Below the pieces are notes generated by a model. That model was not told where the DNA came from, made no database searches, and saw only the letters and a list, made by a program, of their open reading frames with translations. Shown here one piece after another: positions 1 to 10,720 of a stretch of 64,000 nucleotides of DNA. The stretch spans positions 30,646 to 94,645 of the forward strand of contig NZ_LSIF01000051.1 of assembly GCF_001556105.1 (NCBI RefSeq). Reading direction: 5' to 3'. How positions within the stretch are numbered: the first letter of the stretch is position 1; the number at the start of each line of letters is the position of its first letter. The translations under genes and the position numbers were made by a program. Origin of the DNA: Pseudoxanthomonas mexicana (lineage in GTDB: Bacteria; Pseudomonadota; Gammaproteobacteria; Xanthomonadales; Xanthomonadaceae).

Positions 1-2294
1 GTGATGTGGGTGAAGAACTCGCGGAACATCGCGTCGTCTTCCGGTCGCACCGGGCGCACCAGCGCCGGTTGGCCGTCGGCGAGCGGGATCGTGCGTTCCC
101 ACTCGGTCGGATACGGAAAGATCGCAAAACGCGGATGGCCGCGGCCCTTGTGCAGCGCGCGCCCGCGCGCGACCGCGATGCGCGCATCGACGGCGACCAC
201 GCCGTCGCGGTCGGCCAGCAGCGGATTGATGTCGAGCTGCTGGATCTCCGGAAGGTCGGCCGCGAGTTGCGCCAGCTTCACCAGCACCAGTGCGACGGCG
301 CGCTCGTCGGCCGCCGGCACGTCGCGGTAGGCCTTCAGCACGCGCGACACGCGGGTGCGCGCGATGAGTTCGTGCGCCAGGCGCAGGTCCAGCGGCGGCA
401 GCGCGACCGCCTGGTCGTTGATGACCTCCACCGCGGTACCGCCGCGGCCGAACGCGATGACCGGGCCGAACACCGGATCGTCGGCGATGCCGGCGATCAG
501 TTCGCGCGCCTTCGGCCGCAGCAGCGTGGGCTGCACCAGCACGCCCTCGATGCGGGCGTCCGGCCGGCGTTCGCGCGCGCGTTGCAGGATGCCGGCGGCA
601 GCTTCGCGGACGGCGTTCGCGTTGGGCAGGTTGAGGCGGACGCCATCAACGTCCGACTTGTGCGGAATGTCGGGCGACAGGATCTTCACCGCGACGGTGG
701 CGCCCTCGGCCAGCAACGGCGCGGCGATGCGCGCGGCATCGTCGGCATCGCGAGCGCGCCACAGCGGCGCCATCGGGATGCCATAGGCGGCGAGCAACTG
801 CGTCGTCGCCAATGGGTCCAGCCAGGTCTGTCCTGCATCGAGTGCGGCCTCGACCAGCATGCGCGCGGTGGCGATGTCCGGGCTGAAGTCCTCCGGCAGG
901 CTGGGCGGGGTCTCCATCAGGGCGGCCTGCACCTCGCGATGGCGGACCAGGTGCATGAAGCCGGCGACCGCGTCGGACTCGTTCGGATAGCGCGGGATCT
1001 GGGCCTCGTCGAGCACGGCTTCGGCCTGCGGGTCGTTGCCCAGCCAGACGGTGAAGACCGGTTTGCGCGCACCGTGCGCGGGTCGCTGCGACAGCACGCG
1101 GGTGACCGCGTGCGCGGCTTCCGACGACGACGACAGCACCGTCGGTACGTTGACCGCGAGCAGCGCATCGTTCTCCGGATCGGCGAGCAGCGCTTCGATC
1201 GTCGCGGCATAACGGTCGGCGTCGATGTCGGTCAGCAGATCGACCGGATTGGTCCGCGACCAGCCCACCGGCAGCAAGCGGTCCAGCGCATCGCGGGTGG
1301 CGTCCGACAGCGTCGCCAGCGTGCCGCCCTGTTCGTACAGATGGTCGACGGACAATGCGCCTACGCCGCCGCCATTGGTCAGCACAGCGAGCCGGCGTCC
1401 GTGGAACGGGCGCACCTGGCCGAGCGTGCGCGCAGCGGCGAACAGATCATGCAGCGAGCGCACGCGCAGCAGGCCCGCGCGGCGGAACGCGGCGCCATAC
1501 ACCGCGTTCGGTTTCGCCAGGTTCTGCGTATGCGTGCTGCCTGCCGGCGTGACCTGCGCGTTGCCACCGTGGCCCGACTTCACCACCACCACGGGCTTGG
1601 TGCGCGCCGCGGCGCGCGCCGCCGACATGAACTTGCGTGCGTCGCGGATGGTTTCGACGTACAGCAGGATCGCCCGCGTGCGGTGGTCCGTCGCGAAGTA
1701 ATCCAGCAGATCGGCGAAGTCGACGTCCAGCGCATCGCCCAGCGACACCACGGCGGAAAAGCCGACCGGCTGGCTCATGCTCCACTCGACGAGCCCACCG
1801 GAAATCGCACCCGACTGCGAAATGAGCGCGAGATCGCCCGCCTTCGGGAAGCGGCTGGCGAGGCTGGCGTTGAGGCGCGCATGCGGTGCGATCACGCCCA
1901 GGCAGTTCGGGCCAAGGACGCGCAGGCCCTTCTCGCGCGTCAACGCTTCCAGCTGCGCGGCGGGCGAACCGGGGCCACTGCCCATCGCGGCGGTCAGTAC
2001 CACCACGGCGGCCGCGCCTTTTTCGGCGGCTTCCGCGGCGATCTGCGGCACCGTCGCCGCAGGTGTCGCGATCACCACCAGGTCCGGTGTCCAGGGCAGC
2101 TCGCGCAGGTGGCGCGCGATGGCGACGCCGTCCATCGGGGTCGGATGCTTGTTCACCAGCCCGATCTTTCCGTCGAAGCCGGCCGCCAGCAGGTTCTCGA
2201 TCACCGCACGGCCGACCGAACGCGGCCGCGACTGGCTGCCCACCACCGCGACGGCGCGAGGCCGGAAGATCGAATCGAGGCGGTACGTGCTCAT
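1..2294 (-). CDS. Pat-like acyl-CoA synthetase/GNAT protein, 3' end missing
   Basis: The frame starts at an ATG (2294-2292) and runs off the left edge after about 764 residues. The N-terminus is a CoA-binding Rossmann domain (FRPRAVAVVGSQSRPRSVG near residue 10), followed by succinyl-CoA-ligase-like domains (LISQSGAISGG, later LTNGGGVGA) and an ATP-grasp region (VAVKILSPDIPHKSD). The last visible residues, RPEDDAMFREFFTHIT, look like the beginning of a GNAT acetyltransferase domain. This order is that of the Pat/PatZ protein-lysine acetyltransferases (about 890 residues), so roughly 120 residues of GNAT are outside the window. Pat enzymes use acetyl-CoA to acetylate lysines and often inactivate acyl-CoA synthetases. 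The assignment rests on domain order. ADP-forming acetyl-CoA synthetase activity is the alternative. Confidence 0.85.
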   Translation of the reverse strand, partial: MSTYRLDSIFRPRAVAVVGSQSRPRSVGRAVIENLLAAGFDGKIGLVNKHPTPMDGVAIARHLRELPWTPDLVVIATPAATVPQIAAEAAEKGAAAVVVLTAAMGSGPGSPAAQLEALTREKGLRVLGPNCLGVIAPHARLNASLASRFPKAGDLALISQSGAISGGLVEWSMSQPVGFSAVVSLGDALDVDFADLLDYFATDHRTRAILLYVETIRDARKFMSAARAAARTKPVVVVKSGHGGNAQVTPAGSTHTQNLAKPNAVYGAAFRRAGLLRVRSLHDLFAAARTLGQVRPFHGRRLAVLTNGGGVGALSVDHLYEQGGTLATLSDATRDALDRLLPVGWSRTNPVDLLTDIDADRYAATIEALLADPENDALLAVNVPTVLSSSSEAAHAVTRVLSQRPAHGARKPVFTVWLGNDPQAEAVLDEAQIPRYPNESDAVAGFMHLVRHREVQAALMETPPSLPEDFSPDIATARMLVEAALDAGQTWLDPLATTQLLAAYGIPMAPLWRARDADDAARIAAPLLAEGATVAVKILSPDIPHKSDVDGVRLNLPNANAVREAAAGILQRARERRPDARIEGVLVQPTLLRPKARELIAGIADDPVFGPVIAFGRGGTAVEVINDQAVALPPLDLRLAHELIARTRVSRVLKAYRDVPAADERAVALVLVKLAQLAADLPEIQQLDINPLLADRDGVVAVDARIAVARGRALHKGRGHPRFAIFPYPTEWERTIPLADGQPALVRPVRPEDDAMFREFFTHI

Positions 2295-2361
2295 GGCGGG
2301 ACGGCGTTCTCCGGATGCAGGCAAGGGTAGCGCGATGCGCATTGCGACCGCATGCGCGCCA

Positions 2362-4071
2362 TCACGCCAGCTTCAACGCATCCGGATACGGCGCAGTATC
2401 CGGGTAATCGCCGGCGGCGAGATGCGACTGGAGGTCGCGCCACCACGCCGGACGGAACAGCTCGCCATGCGCGGCCTTGAGCGCTTTCGCCTGTGCGTCG
2501 GGCAGGCCGAGGAACTGCGGGAAGCGTTCGGGGAAGACATCGCCGGCATCCACATGGAACCACGGGCCATCGGCCATCTGCTCCTCGTACGTGCTCGGCT
2601 GCGGCCAGTCGCGGAAGCGGCAGTCGGCGACCAGGCGCAGTTCGTCGTAGTCGTAGAACACCACGCGGCCGTGGCGCGACACGCCGAAGTTCTTCAGCAG
2701 CATGTCGCCGGGGAAGATGTTGTTGCGCGCCATGTCCTTGATCGCCTGCCCGTAGTCGAGCGCGGCGGTGCGCGCCGCCTCGGCCTTCTGTTCGCGCAGG
2801 TACAGGTTCAACGGGCGCAGGCGTCGCTGCACATAGCAGAGATGGATGACCAGGTCGTTGTCGTCCTCGCTCAGGCTCTGCCCGCAGCTTTCGCGCAGTT
2901 CCTGCAGCAGCTCCGGCGAGAAGCGTACACGCGGGAAGCGCAGGAAACGGAACGCCTGCGTATCCAGCAGCCGGCCGACGCGGTCCAGGTGGAACACCAG
3001 GTCGTATTTTTCCTCCACGTCCTGCCGGCTCATCGCCTTGGGGTAGGCGAAGCGATCGCGGATCACCTTGAACACCAGCGGGTAGCTGGGCAGGGTGAAC
3101 ACCGCCATCACCATGCCGGGCGTGCCTTCGGCGTGCACCAGCCGTTCGTCCGGCTGCGCGTGGAAGTGATGGAAGAAGGTGCGGTAGCGCTCGGTCTTGC
3201 CCTGCTTGGCGCGGCCGAGCACGGTGTAGATCTCGTCGATCGGCTTGCCCGGCAGAAGCGAGCGCAGGAACACCACCGCGTCGCCGACCGTCGCCAGGTC
3301 GGCGTGGAAATAGCTGCGCGAGGTGCCGAACAGATGCGCCACGTCGCCACGATGGGTCAGCACGGCTTCCGCCTTCAGCTGGCCGCCGTCGTTGACCAAT
3401 GCGATGACGCAGGGCGAGAACCGATGCTCTCCGAATACGCGGCCCACGAGGTAGGCGCGGCGTTCGCGATAGAACACGGTATCCAGCAGTTCGATGCCGC
3501 GGACGGGATTGGCGCCCCAGTGCGCCAGGTCGTCCTGCAGGCGCACGGCGATGGCCGCGGCACAGCGCGTGCGGTGCGCGTACGGCACATCGAACCGGTA
3601 ATCGCCGAGCATCCGCGCGAAGGTATCGGTCGGCCGCTGTTCGGATACGGCATAACTGTGGCGCGCGACCGGATGGGTGATCGCATCGGTGGGCTCCACG
3701 TCCAGCGCGACGAACTCCAGCGCGGGATCGACGCCGCGGGTGCGGAAGAACCGCCGGCTCAGCGTGTTGTAGAAGGTCTTGTAGAGCTCGCGGTCGATCT
3801 GTCCCGCGATCAGCTGTTCGAAGGCCGCACGCGCGTCGATCCAGGGCGCGCGATCGTGCGCACGCCCGAGCAGCGTGGACTGCAGGCGTAGCGCGCACTC
3901 GGCGATGCACTGGTCGTACAGTTCGATGCGCTCCACCGCGTCGCCCCGCGCGCCGGCCCAGTCCATCGTCTCGAACCGGACTTTCGCGCGCTGCGTGATC
4001 TCGGCGAACCGCGCGTGGTAGTCCGCGAAGGCGTCGTGGATCAGGCGGGCGATGGCATTCTCGTGGACCAT
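2362..4071 (-). CDS. aceK: Isocitrate dehydrogenase kinase/phosphatase AceK
   Basis: The 569-residue product matches the usual length of AceK (about 570-580). AceK is the bifunctional cytosolic enzyme that phosphorylates and dephosphorylates isocitrate dehydrogenase to divert carbon into the glyoxylate shunt. The ATP-loop motif [13 protein letters not shown] is followed by the lysine segment FKVIRDRF. The kinase-like catalytic segment is GDMLLKNFG and the metal-binding segment is VVFYDYDE. No aceA or aceB lies next to it, unlike the enteric aceBAK operon. A monomeric isocitrate dehydrogenase is encoded 4 kb away on the same strand. The start is the only methionine that gives the conserved N-terminal helix. 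The identification is secure from motifs and length. Confidence 0.95.
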   Translation of the reverse strand: MVHENAIARLIHDAFADYHARFAEITQRAKVRFETMDWAGARGDAVERIELYDQCIAECALRLQSTLLGRAHDRAPWIDARAAFEQLIAGQIDRELYKTFYNTLSRRFFRTRGVDPALEFVALDVEPTDAITHPVARHSYAVSEQRPTDTFARMLGDYRFDVPYAHRTRCAAAIAVRLQDDLAHWGANPVRGIELLDTVFYRERRAYLVGRVFGEHRFSPCVIALVNDGGQLKAEAVLTHRGDVAHLFGTSRSYFHADLATVGDAVVFLRSLLPGKPIDEIYTVLGRAKQGKTERYRTFFHHFHAQPDERLVHAEGTPGMVMAVFTLPSYPLVFKVIRDRFAYPKAMSRQDVEEKYDLVFHLDRVGRLLDTQAFRFLRFPRVRFSPELLQELRESCGQSLSEDDNDLVIHLCYVQRRLRPLNLYLREQKAEAARTAALDYGQAIKDMARNNIFPGDMLLKNFGVSRHGRVVFYDYDELRLVADCRFRDWPQPSTYEEQMADGPWFHVDAGDVFPERFPQFLGLPDAQAKALKAAHGELFRPAWWRDLQSHLAAGDYPDTAPYPDALKLA

Positions 4072-4101
4072 GCGCAGGATGTTAGCCGGCGCGCGCTGGA
4101 G

Positions 4102-4980
4102 TCATCGCTCCACCGCGATGCCGGCCTGTTCCAGCAGCCAGCCGCGCACCTTGCGGAAGCCCGGATGGGAGAGGCTGCGCTCGGGGTAGACCAGGTAGTG
4201 CGCGAAGTCGGCCTGCAGCCGCTTCTTCGTCAGCGTCACCAGCCGGCCGGCCTTCACCAGCGGCTCGGCCAGCGTCCAGCGCGCCAGCGCCACGCCGACG
4301 CCCTGCGCCGCGGCCTGGTGCAGCGTCTCGGTGTCGTCGAACTGGGCCACGTAGCGCGCCGGCGCTTGCCCGCCGAAATGCTCGAACCAGTCCTTCCAGC
4401 GGTTGGCCGGGTCGCCGAGCAGCGGCAGCTTCGCCATCTGGTCCGGGGCCGGCTTGCCGTGCTGCTTTACCAGCGCTGGACTGGCCACCGGCGTGATCCA
4501 TTCGTGGAAGAGGAACTCGGCGTGCACGTTCGGCCAGCGGCCCCCGCCGAGGCGCAGCGCCAGGTCCACCGGCTCGCGCTCGAAGTCGACGACGTGCGTG
4601 CTCGATTGCAGGTTGAGGCCCAACTCGGGATGTGCCGCGAGGAACGCGGGCAGGCGCGGCACCAGCCACGCGGTCGCCATCGACGGGATCAGGCTGAGCG
4701 TCACCGTGTGGTCGTTGCGCAGCGTGGCGCGACGCAGGGCATGGTCGATGGTGTCGAGCGGGCCGGAGATCGCATCGAACAACCGCTGTCCGTGTGGCGT
4801 CAGTTCCACCCCGCGCGGGCCACGCGCCAGCAGCTTGTGGCCCAGCCGTTGCTCCAGCAGCCGCATGCGATGGCTCAGTGCGCTGACGGTGAGGTGCATG
4901 GCTTCCGCCGCACGCGTCAGGTTGCGCAGGCGGGCAGCGGTGACGAAGGCATCCACCTGGTCCAGCGGCAGCCGGCTCAT
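4102..4980 (-). CDS. LysR-family transcriptional regulator
   Basis: The 292-residue protein has an N-terminal winged helix-turn-helix (about residues 4-62, RNLTRAAEAMHLTVSALSHRM) and a C-terminal periplasmic-binding-protein-like effector domain (about 92-290), the standard LysR layout. The sequence style resembles the GcvA/AmpR-like subgroup, but the effector cannot be predicted. Two copies of CTTG-N9-CAAG lie just upstream, one overlapping the leader beside the start codon, which suggests autoregulation. The gene on the other side is only a doubtful small frame, so the target operon is unclear. Confidence 0.9.
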   Translation of the reverse strand: MSRLPLDQVDAFVTAARLRNLTRAAEAMHLTVSALSHRMRLLEQRLGHKLLARGPRGVELTPHGQRLFDAISGPLDTIDHALRRATLRNDHTVTLSLIPSMATAWLVPRLPAFLAAHPELGLNLQSSTHVVDFEREPVDLALRLGGGRWPNVHAEFLFHEWITPVASPALVKQHGKPAPDQMAKLPLLGDPANRWKDWFEHFGGQAPARYVAQFDDTETLHQAAAQGVGVALARWTLAEPLVKAGRLVTLTKKRLQADFAHYLVYPERSLSHPGFRKVRGWLLEQAGIAVER

Positions 4981-4997
4981 CTTGAATCCACCTCAAG
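4981..4997. promoter_or_regulatory. Candidate LysR site 1 (CTTG-N9-CAAG)
   Basis: Bases 4981-4984 are CTTG and 4994-4997 are CAAG, separated by nine bases. This gives the T-N11-A geometry of LysR-type boxes. It touches the start codon of the LysR gene, where binding could block expression. A second copy with the same arms begins exactly 64 bp away. Confidence 0.5.
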
Positions 4998-5044
4998 GCT
5001 GGGTTGCGGAGCTTTCGCTTTTTGGGGGCAGATGATGCGCCTAG

Positions 5045-5061
5045 CTTGGTAAGCCTTCAAG
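5045..5061. promoter_or_regulatory. Candidate LysR site 2 (CTTG-N9-CAAG)
   Basis: CTTG at 5045-5048 and CAAG at 5058-5061 repeat the arms and nine-base spacing of the site at 4981. Family knowledge says LysR tetramers bind pairs of such T-N11-A dyads. The 64-bp centre-to-centre distance is consistent with binding to two sites on about the same face of the helix (six turns). Confidence 0.5.
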
Positions 5062-5089
5062 CCGGACGACGGCGCAACGTAGCAGTGCC

Positions 5090-5329
5090 ATGCAGACCGA
5101 AACCAGAAAGCAGTGGTGGCAGCAATTGGGTGGCATGAGCCAGGGCGCGTTGTTCCTGCAGGGTCATGTCGTGCAGCCCGTCGAGGCAACGCAGGCACAG
5201 GAAGCGCGCCGTCACCATGTGCACGACGCGGCAGGCAAGGTGCGGCATCAACACGCGGTGCAGCGATTGGGTGCGCGGCGCCTGCATCTGCTCGTCTCGT
5301 TGCTGTCGGCCGAGCGGCCCGTTCCCTGA
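5090..5329 (+). CDS. Doubtful small protein, divergent from LysR gene
   Basis: A 79-residue frame opens 110 bp upstream of the divergent LysR gene. The N-terminus WWQQLGGMSQGALFLQGHV looks protein-like, but the rest is rich in His, Gln and Arg as an antisense reading might be. No clear ribosome-binding site precedes the ATG, and third-position G+C does not separate it from an overlapping minus-strand frame (5057-5377). I do not recognise a family. If the gene is not real, the whole stretch 4981-5467 is non-coding and holds only the LysR dyads and a REP pair. Confidence 0.3.
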   Translation: MQTETRKQWWQQLGGMSQGALFLQGHVVQPVEATQAQEARRHHVHDAAGKVRHQHAVQRLGARRLHLLVSLLSAERPVP

Positions 5330-5383
5330 AAGCGCTGCAGGCATCCGATTGCCCGGCAGCGGGCGACGATCGAGCATTTCCTC

Positions 5384-5448
5384 GTGGGAGCGACGTCAGT
5401 CGCGAAACAGCTTCCGCGGTAATCCATCGCGACTGACGTCGCTCCCAC
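5384..5448. repeat. GTAG-type REP inverted pair, copy 1
   Basis: The left arm (5384-5405) begins GTGGGAGCGACGTCAG and ends GTCGCGA. The right arm (5427-5448) is its exact inverted copy. Arms of this sequence, usually starting GTAG, also occur at 15234 and 18509. They match the REP/SMAG palindromes described from Stenotrophomonas, which are mobilised by RAYT transposases; no RAYT gene is present in this window. Confidence 0.85.
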
Positions 5449-5467
5449 ATCGGCTTCGATGCTGCCG

Positions 5468-5812
5468 TCAGGCCTTCACGTAGACCCAGGCATCGTGGCC
5501 GGATTTCAGCCGGACCTGCACCCGCGTGTAGTCGGCGACTTCGTAGCGGTCCGCCGCCGCGAGTTCGTCGGCGCTGATGCGGAACACGGTGCCGGCCACT
5601 TCGTCGGCGGGTTCGTCGCTCGGACTGACGATGGGATGGAAGCGTTCGCCACTGGCGGCGAGCACATCGGGATCGGTGATCTCCACCATCGTCCGCGCGT
5701 AACCGGTCATCGCATCCGGTTCGCCGTCGAGCCGGCGGCCGAACGAGGAGAGCTGCACGCTTTCCAGCTGCAGCGTGCCGTAGGAAAACAGCAGGATGTC
5801 GCGATCCGCCAT
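5468..5812 (-). CDS. Gamma-glutamylcyclotransferase/AIG2-like protein
   Basis: The 114-residue product begins ADRDILLFSYGTLQLESVQ; the YGTL turn near the N-terminus is the hallmark of the AIG2/GGCT fold, which releases 5-oxoproline from gamma-glutamyl amines. The acidic segment ISADELAAADRYE is typical of the fold, and its last Glu fits the catalytic position. I chose the internal ATG at 5812 because the 26 residues upstream are low-complexity and the family starts just before YGTL. It lies downstream of the roadblock genes on the same strand, 99 bp away across a stem-loop, so co-transcription is possible but unproven. The substrate is unknown. Confidence 0.75.
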   Translation of the reverse strand: MADRDILLFSYGTLQLESVQLSSFGRRLDGEPDAMTGYARTMVEITDPDVLAASGERFHPIVSPSDEPADEVAGTVFRISADELAAADRYEVADYTRVQVRLKSGHDAWVYVKA

Positions 5813-5879
5813 GGGCGTGCCACCCGTTCGTGGACGCCCAGCATGCGGGTGCGGAGGCGTGCTCCGCAATGCATGACTG

Positions 5880-5903
5880 CCGGGCGACATGGACCGCCCG
5901 GCG
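5880..5903 (-). terminator. Strong stem-loop after the roadblock genes
   Basis: GCCGGGCG and CGCCCGGC form an 8-bp perfect stem just past the stop of the roadblock gene at 5912. There is no T-run, so it may be a transcript-stabilising or attenuating hairpin rather than a true Rho-independent terminator. Confidence 0.4.
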
Positions 5904-5911
5904 TGTCCGGG

Positions 5912-6271
5912 TCAGATGCTCAGCTGGCTTTCGACGTCCAGCACCTTGCGGCGCGCCAGTGCGAGGTTCGACTTGTTGCGGTCGAGCACCACGTAGAAGA
6001 ACAGCCCCGGCTTCGAGGCCACCGGGCGCATGATGTGGTACGCCTTGCCCAGCGAGATCAGGATGTCCTCGATGGTGTCGTTGAGCTTGAGCGCGTTGGC
6101 GGTCTTCATCTTGGCGCGGATCACCTCGGTGTTGCCCGCGGCCGCCACTTCCATGTCCATACCGGCGCCGGCCTCGCCCAGCAGCATGCCACTCTCGTAG
6201 TCGACCAGCGCCACCGCCTGCGCACCGTCGATGGTCATCAGTTCGTTCAACGAATCGCCGAGTCCTGCCAT
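5912..6271 (-). CDS. Roadblock/LC7 domain protein 1
   Basis: The 119-residue protein consists of a single roadblock/LC7 fold (LMTIDGAQAVALVDYESGML, then GNTEVIRAKMKTANALKLND and ILISLGKAYHIMRP). Bacterial roadblock proteins dimerise and act as GTPase-activating or scaffold partners of MglA-like small GTPases. It is the last of a same-strand set: 243-residue protein, GTPase, roadblock 2, roadblock 1. A gap of 54 bp separates it from roadblock 2. Role by context: regulator of the neighbouring GTPase, perhaps in cell polarity, motility or signalling. Confidence 0.85.
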   Translation of the reverse strand: MAGLGDSLNELMTIDGAQAVALVDYESGMLLGEAGAGMDMEVAAAGNTEVIRAKMKTANALKLNDTIEDILISLGKAYHIMRPVASKPGLFFYVVLDRNKSNLALARRKVLDVESQLSI

Positions 6272-6325
6272 GTCGCACCCCTGTGGTTGATATGAAGAGC
6301 CATGCTTACCTCGACGCGGGCCGGC

Positions 6326-6742
6326 TCAGGACCCAGCGAGTTCGGCCAGGACGTTCCGGCCGCATTCCTTCGCGCTCCACAGCACGTTGCCGATCACGCT
6401 GCGGTGGTCGCAGGCGGCCATCAGCAGCAATGGCGTGTCGTCCGTCCGCAGCGAGAGCATCAGTACCTTGCCGTGTTCGGATTCGAGCATCAGCACGCCC
6501 AGTTGGCCCAGCGACAGTTCGCGGCCGATGGCGGCGGCCAGTGCCAGCATCGCGCTGGTCATCGCCGCCAGGCGCTCTCCGTTCGCTGATGCGGGGTTCG
6601 ACTGCGCCAGCGCGAAACCGTCGACGCTGGCGACCACGGCCGTGCGGACGCCATCGACCGAATCGGAGAACTCACTCAGGCGGCGCTCCACGTTGGCGCG
6701 CACGGGTTCGCCGAGTCCGCGGTGGCGCTGTCCGTCAGCCAT
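6326..6742 (-). CDS. Roadblock/LC7 domain protein 2
   Basis: A 138-residue roadblock/LC7 protein (GVRTAVVASVDGFALAQSNP, RLAAMTSAMLALAAAIGREL, GKVLMLSL). It is clearly different in sequence from roadblock 1, so the pair could form a heterodimer like the MglB assemblies. Its ATG overlaps the end of the GTPase gene by 8 bp, indicating translational coupling. A basic N-terminal extension of about 20 residues precedes the fold. Confidence 0.85.
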   Translation of the reverse strand: MADGQRHRGLGEPVRANVERRLSEFSDSVDGVRTAVVASVDGFALAQSNPASANGERLAAMTSAMLALAAAIGRELSLGQLGVLMLESEHGKVLMLSLRTDDTPLLLMAACDHRSVIGNVLWSAKECGRNVLAELAGS

Positions 6743-7286
6743 GCGATCCCACCAGATCCATGGCTTCGATCTCCGACATCAGCACATCCATCAACATCAT
6801 CACGGCCGCATCGGAGCGCGGATCGAACGGCACCACCGGCAGCGCGCGCAGCAGGTCCATCGCGCGTGTCGCGAGCGCGTCGATATCGGCGTGCGGCGCG
6901 AGATCCAGCTTCGACACGCCAATGGCCGCCGCCACGTCCGGCGCGTGGTCGCGCAGCGTCCTCAGGTAGCGGTCGAGGTCGGCGACGAACGCCGGCACGC
7001 TCGCATCCGCCAAGACCAGCACGCCGCTGGCGCCCTGCAGCAGCACGGGCCAGATGAAGTCGAAGCGCGCCTGGCCCGGCGTGCCGTACAGGCGCAGGCG
7101 GTCGCCGTTCGGCAGGTCGATGTCGGCATAGTCCATCGCCACCGTCGTCGACAGCTTGTCGGACGCCGCGTCGGTGTTGGCCACGTCGGTATCCACCATC
7201 CGGTCGCCGGCAAGCGCGCGTACCAGCGTGGACTTGCCGGCGCCCATTGCGCCCAGCACCACGATCTTGTGCTCGCGCGGACTCAC
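6735..7286 (-). CDS. MglA-like small GTPase
   Basis: A 183-residue Ras-like GTPase of the MglA/conservon class. The P-loop is GAMGAGKS (residues 12-19), the G3 element is LYGTPGQARFDF with Thr-Pro-Gly in place of Asp-x-x-Gly as in MglA-type proteins, and the G4 element is SKLD rather than NKxD. The start is the GTG at 7286, preceded by GGAG nine bases upstream. This GTG overlaps the stop of the upstream gene in the sequence GTGA. The open frame continues far upstream without a plausible alternative start. With two roadblock partners downstream it should act as a nucleotide-dependent switch at a membrane or polar site. Confidence 0.88.
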   Translation of the reverse strand: MSPREHKIVVLGAMGAGKSTLVRALAGDRMVDTDVANTDAASDKLSTTVAMDYADIDLPNGDRLRLYGTPGQARFDFIWPVLLQGASGVLVLADASVPAFVADLDRYLRTLRDHAPDVAAAIGVSKLDLAPHADIDALATRAMDLLRALPVVPFDPRSDAAVMMLMDVLMSEIEAMDLVGSHG

Positions 7287-8014
7287 GAGGCGGTGCTCCG
7301 CAGGCTGCGCCACATGCGCGCCAGCATCGAGCCACCATGCGCCGCTGCCGGCGAGGGCGCGGCGCGCGCGGCGGACGCCGGGGTTTCCACCATCGCGTAG
7401 CCGCACAGGTAGGCCGACCGGACGAAGGCCTGCACGGTGTCGCTGTCCAGCTCCAGCATCCGCCGGCATTCGTCCACCGTGCTCGGCCGTTTCAGCAGCA
7501 GCGAACACAGGCGAAAACCGTCGTGCTGATGCGCGAGCAGGCGGAAATCCGGCCAGCGCAGCAGACGGATGCGTGCGTGGTGCAGCAGCCGGCGATCCAG
7601 ATCGTCCCACTCGCCACCGTGCTGCGCGATCTGCCACAGGACCGGGCGCAGTGGCTGGTGGACGTGTCCGCTCGCGAGCGATGCGAAGCGGTCGGCTGGA
7701 AGTTCCTGCAGGACGATACGGCCGAAGCCCGCGCCGAGCGCCCACACCAGCGGCCGTGCCAGCATCGCGGTATTCACCGGCACGCCGTGGTCCTGCGCGA
7801 AATCGATCAACAGGCGAGGCTGGCCGTCGAGGGACAACTGCGCGAATCCGGCTTTCTGCCACAGACGTTGGCGCAAGCGCTGCGTCAGCGGCTTGCTGCC
7901 GGTGACGGCGGGCAGCAGCGTCGACGTGGCGTCGTCGCCCGCATCGGCGTGCGAGAGCGACGATGGCACTGGCCGATCCCGTTGGTGCGGGTCGGCTGCA
8001 AGACGGCTGGCCAT
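7283..8014 (-). CDS. Unknown protein heading the GTPase/roadblock cluster
   Basis: The 243-residue product begins MASRLAADPHQ at 8014; upstream AGGGGAAGAG is a good ribosome-binding site, whereas the longer frame starts without one. I do not recognise a named family. The C-terminal third (TVDECRRMLELDSDTVQAFV, then RSAYLCGYA) reads like a winged helix similar in position to DUF742 or the tail of DUF4388/PatA-type proteins found with roadblock GTPases. The stop codon overlaps the GTPase start by 4 bp. No signal peptide or membrane segment is seen, so it should be a cytosolic partner or effector of the GTPase. Confidence 0.7.
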   Translation of the reverse strand: MASRLAADPHQRDRPVPSSLSHADAGDDATSTLLPAVTGSKPLTQRLRQRLWQKAGFAQLSLDGQPRLLIDFAQDHGVPVNTAMLARPLVWALGAGFGRIVLQELPADRFASLASGHVHQPLRPVLWQIAQHGGEWDDLDRRLLHHARIRLLRWPDFRLLAHQHDGFRLCSLLLKRPSTVDECRRMLELDSDTVQAFVRSAYLCGYAMVETPASAARAAPSPAAAHGGSMLARMWRSLRSTAS

Positions 8015-8167
8015 GCTCTTCCCCTGAAAGAAGCACTGCGACGACACCGGTGTGGTGTGCCACGTACGGTATGCAAACCACCACGGGCGATTCGTGCGGG
8101 CAACCACAGAACCGCGAGCGGCACGCGACGTATCTGCATGAACCTGACGCGCGGCGTGCGCGCAAAG

Positions 8168-8195
8168 AAAAACCCGCGCCGGAGCGCGGGTTTTT
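8168..8195. terminator. Rho-independent terminator after icd
   Basis: AAACCCGCGC (8170-8179) pairs with GCGCGGGTTT (8184-8193) around a 4-base loop, with A and T runs on both sides. Reading on the minus strand it follows the isocitrate dehydrogenase stop at 8246. Confidence 0.85.
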
Positions 8196-8245
8196 CCTGA
8201 CAGGGAACACCGGACAGCGACGCCACGAAGGCATCGCCGCAGCGC

Positions 8246-10507
<2,262 letters not shown>

Positions 10508-10645
10508 TCAGCACGCCATTGTCGCGCGCCATCGCACGCAGGGCAAAACGAAGGGGTATGGATGCCCTCGCGCAGCACGAGGGTTGTCCTGGGACAGGGA
10601 ATGCGGTCGTTGCAAAGGAGACGACCGCGCGCGGGGGTGCCGCGC

Positions 10646-10677
10646 AAAAAAAGCGGGCGTGGATCGCTCCACGCCCG
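10646..10677 (-). terminator. Rho-independent terminator after lipoprotein gene
   Basis: On the minus strand GGGCGTGGA and its inverted copy (10655-10663 and 10668-10676) enclose a 4-base loop and are followed by seven T residues (A-run 10646-10652 on the plus strand). It sits 44 bp after the stop of the lipoprotein at 10721. Confidence 0.85.
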
Positions 10678-10720
10678 AGCTTGCCCCACACACGTGGGAG
10701 AGAGCCTTGGTACTACGGGA

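Noticed and set aside
5057..5377. Minus-strand 106-residue frame next to the REP at 5384
   Set aside because: No family, no ribosome-binding site, and an overlapping plus-strand frame is equally or more plausible.
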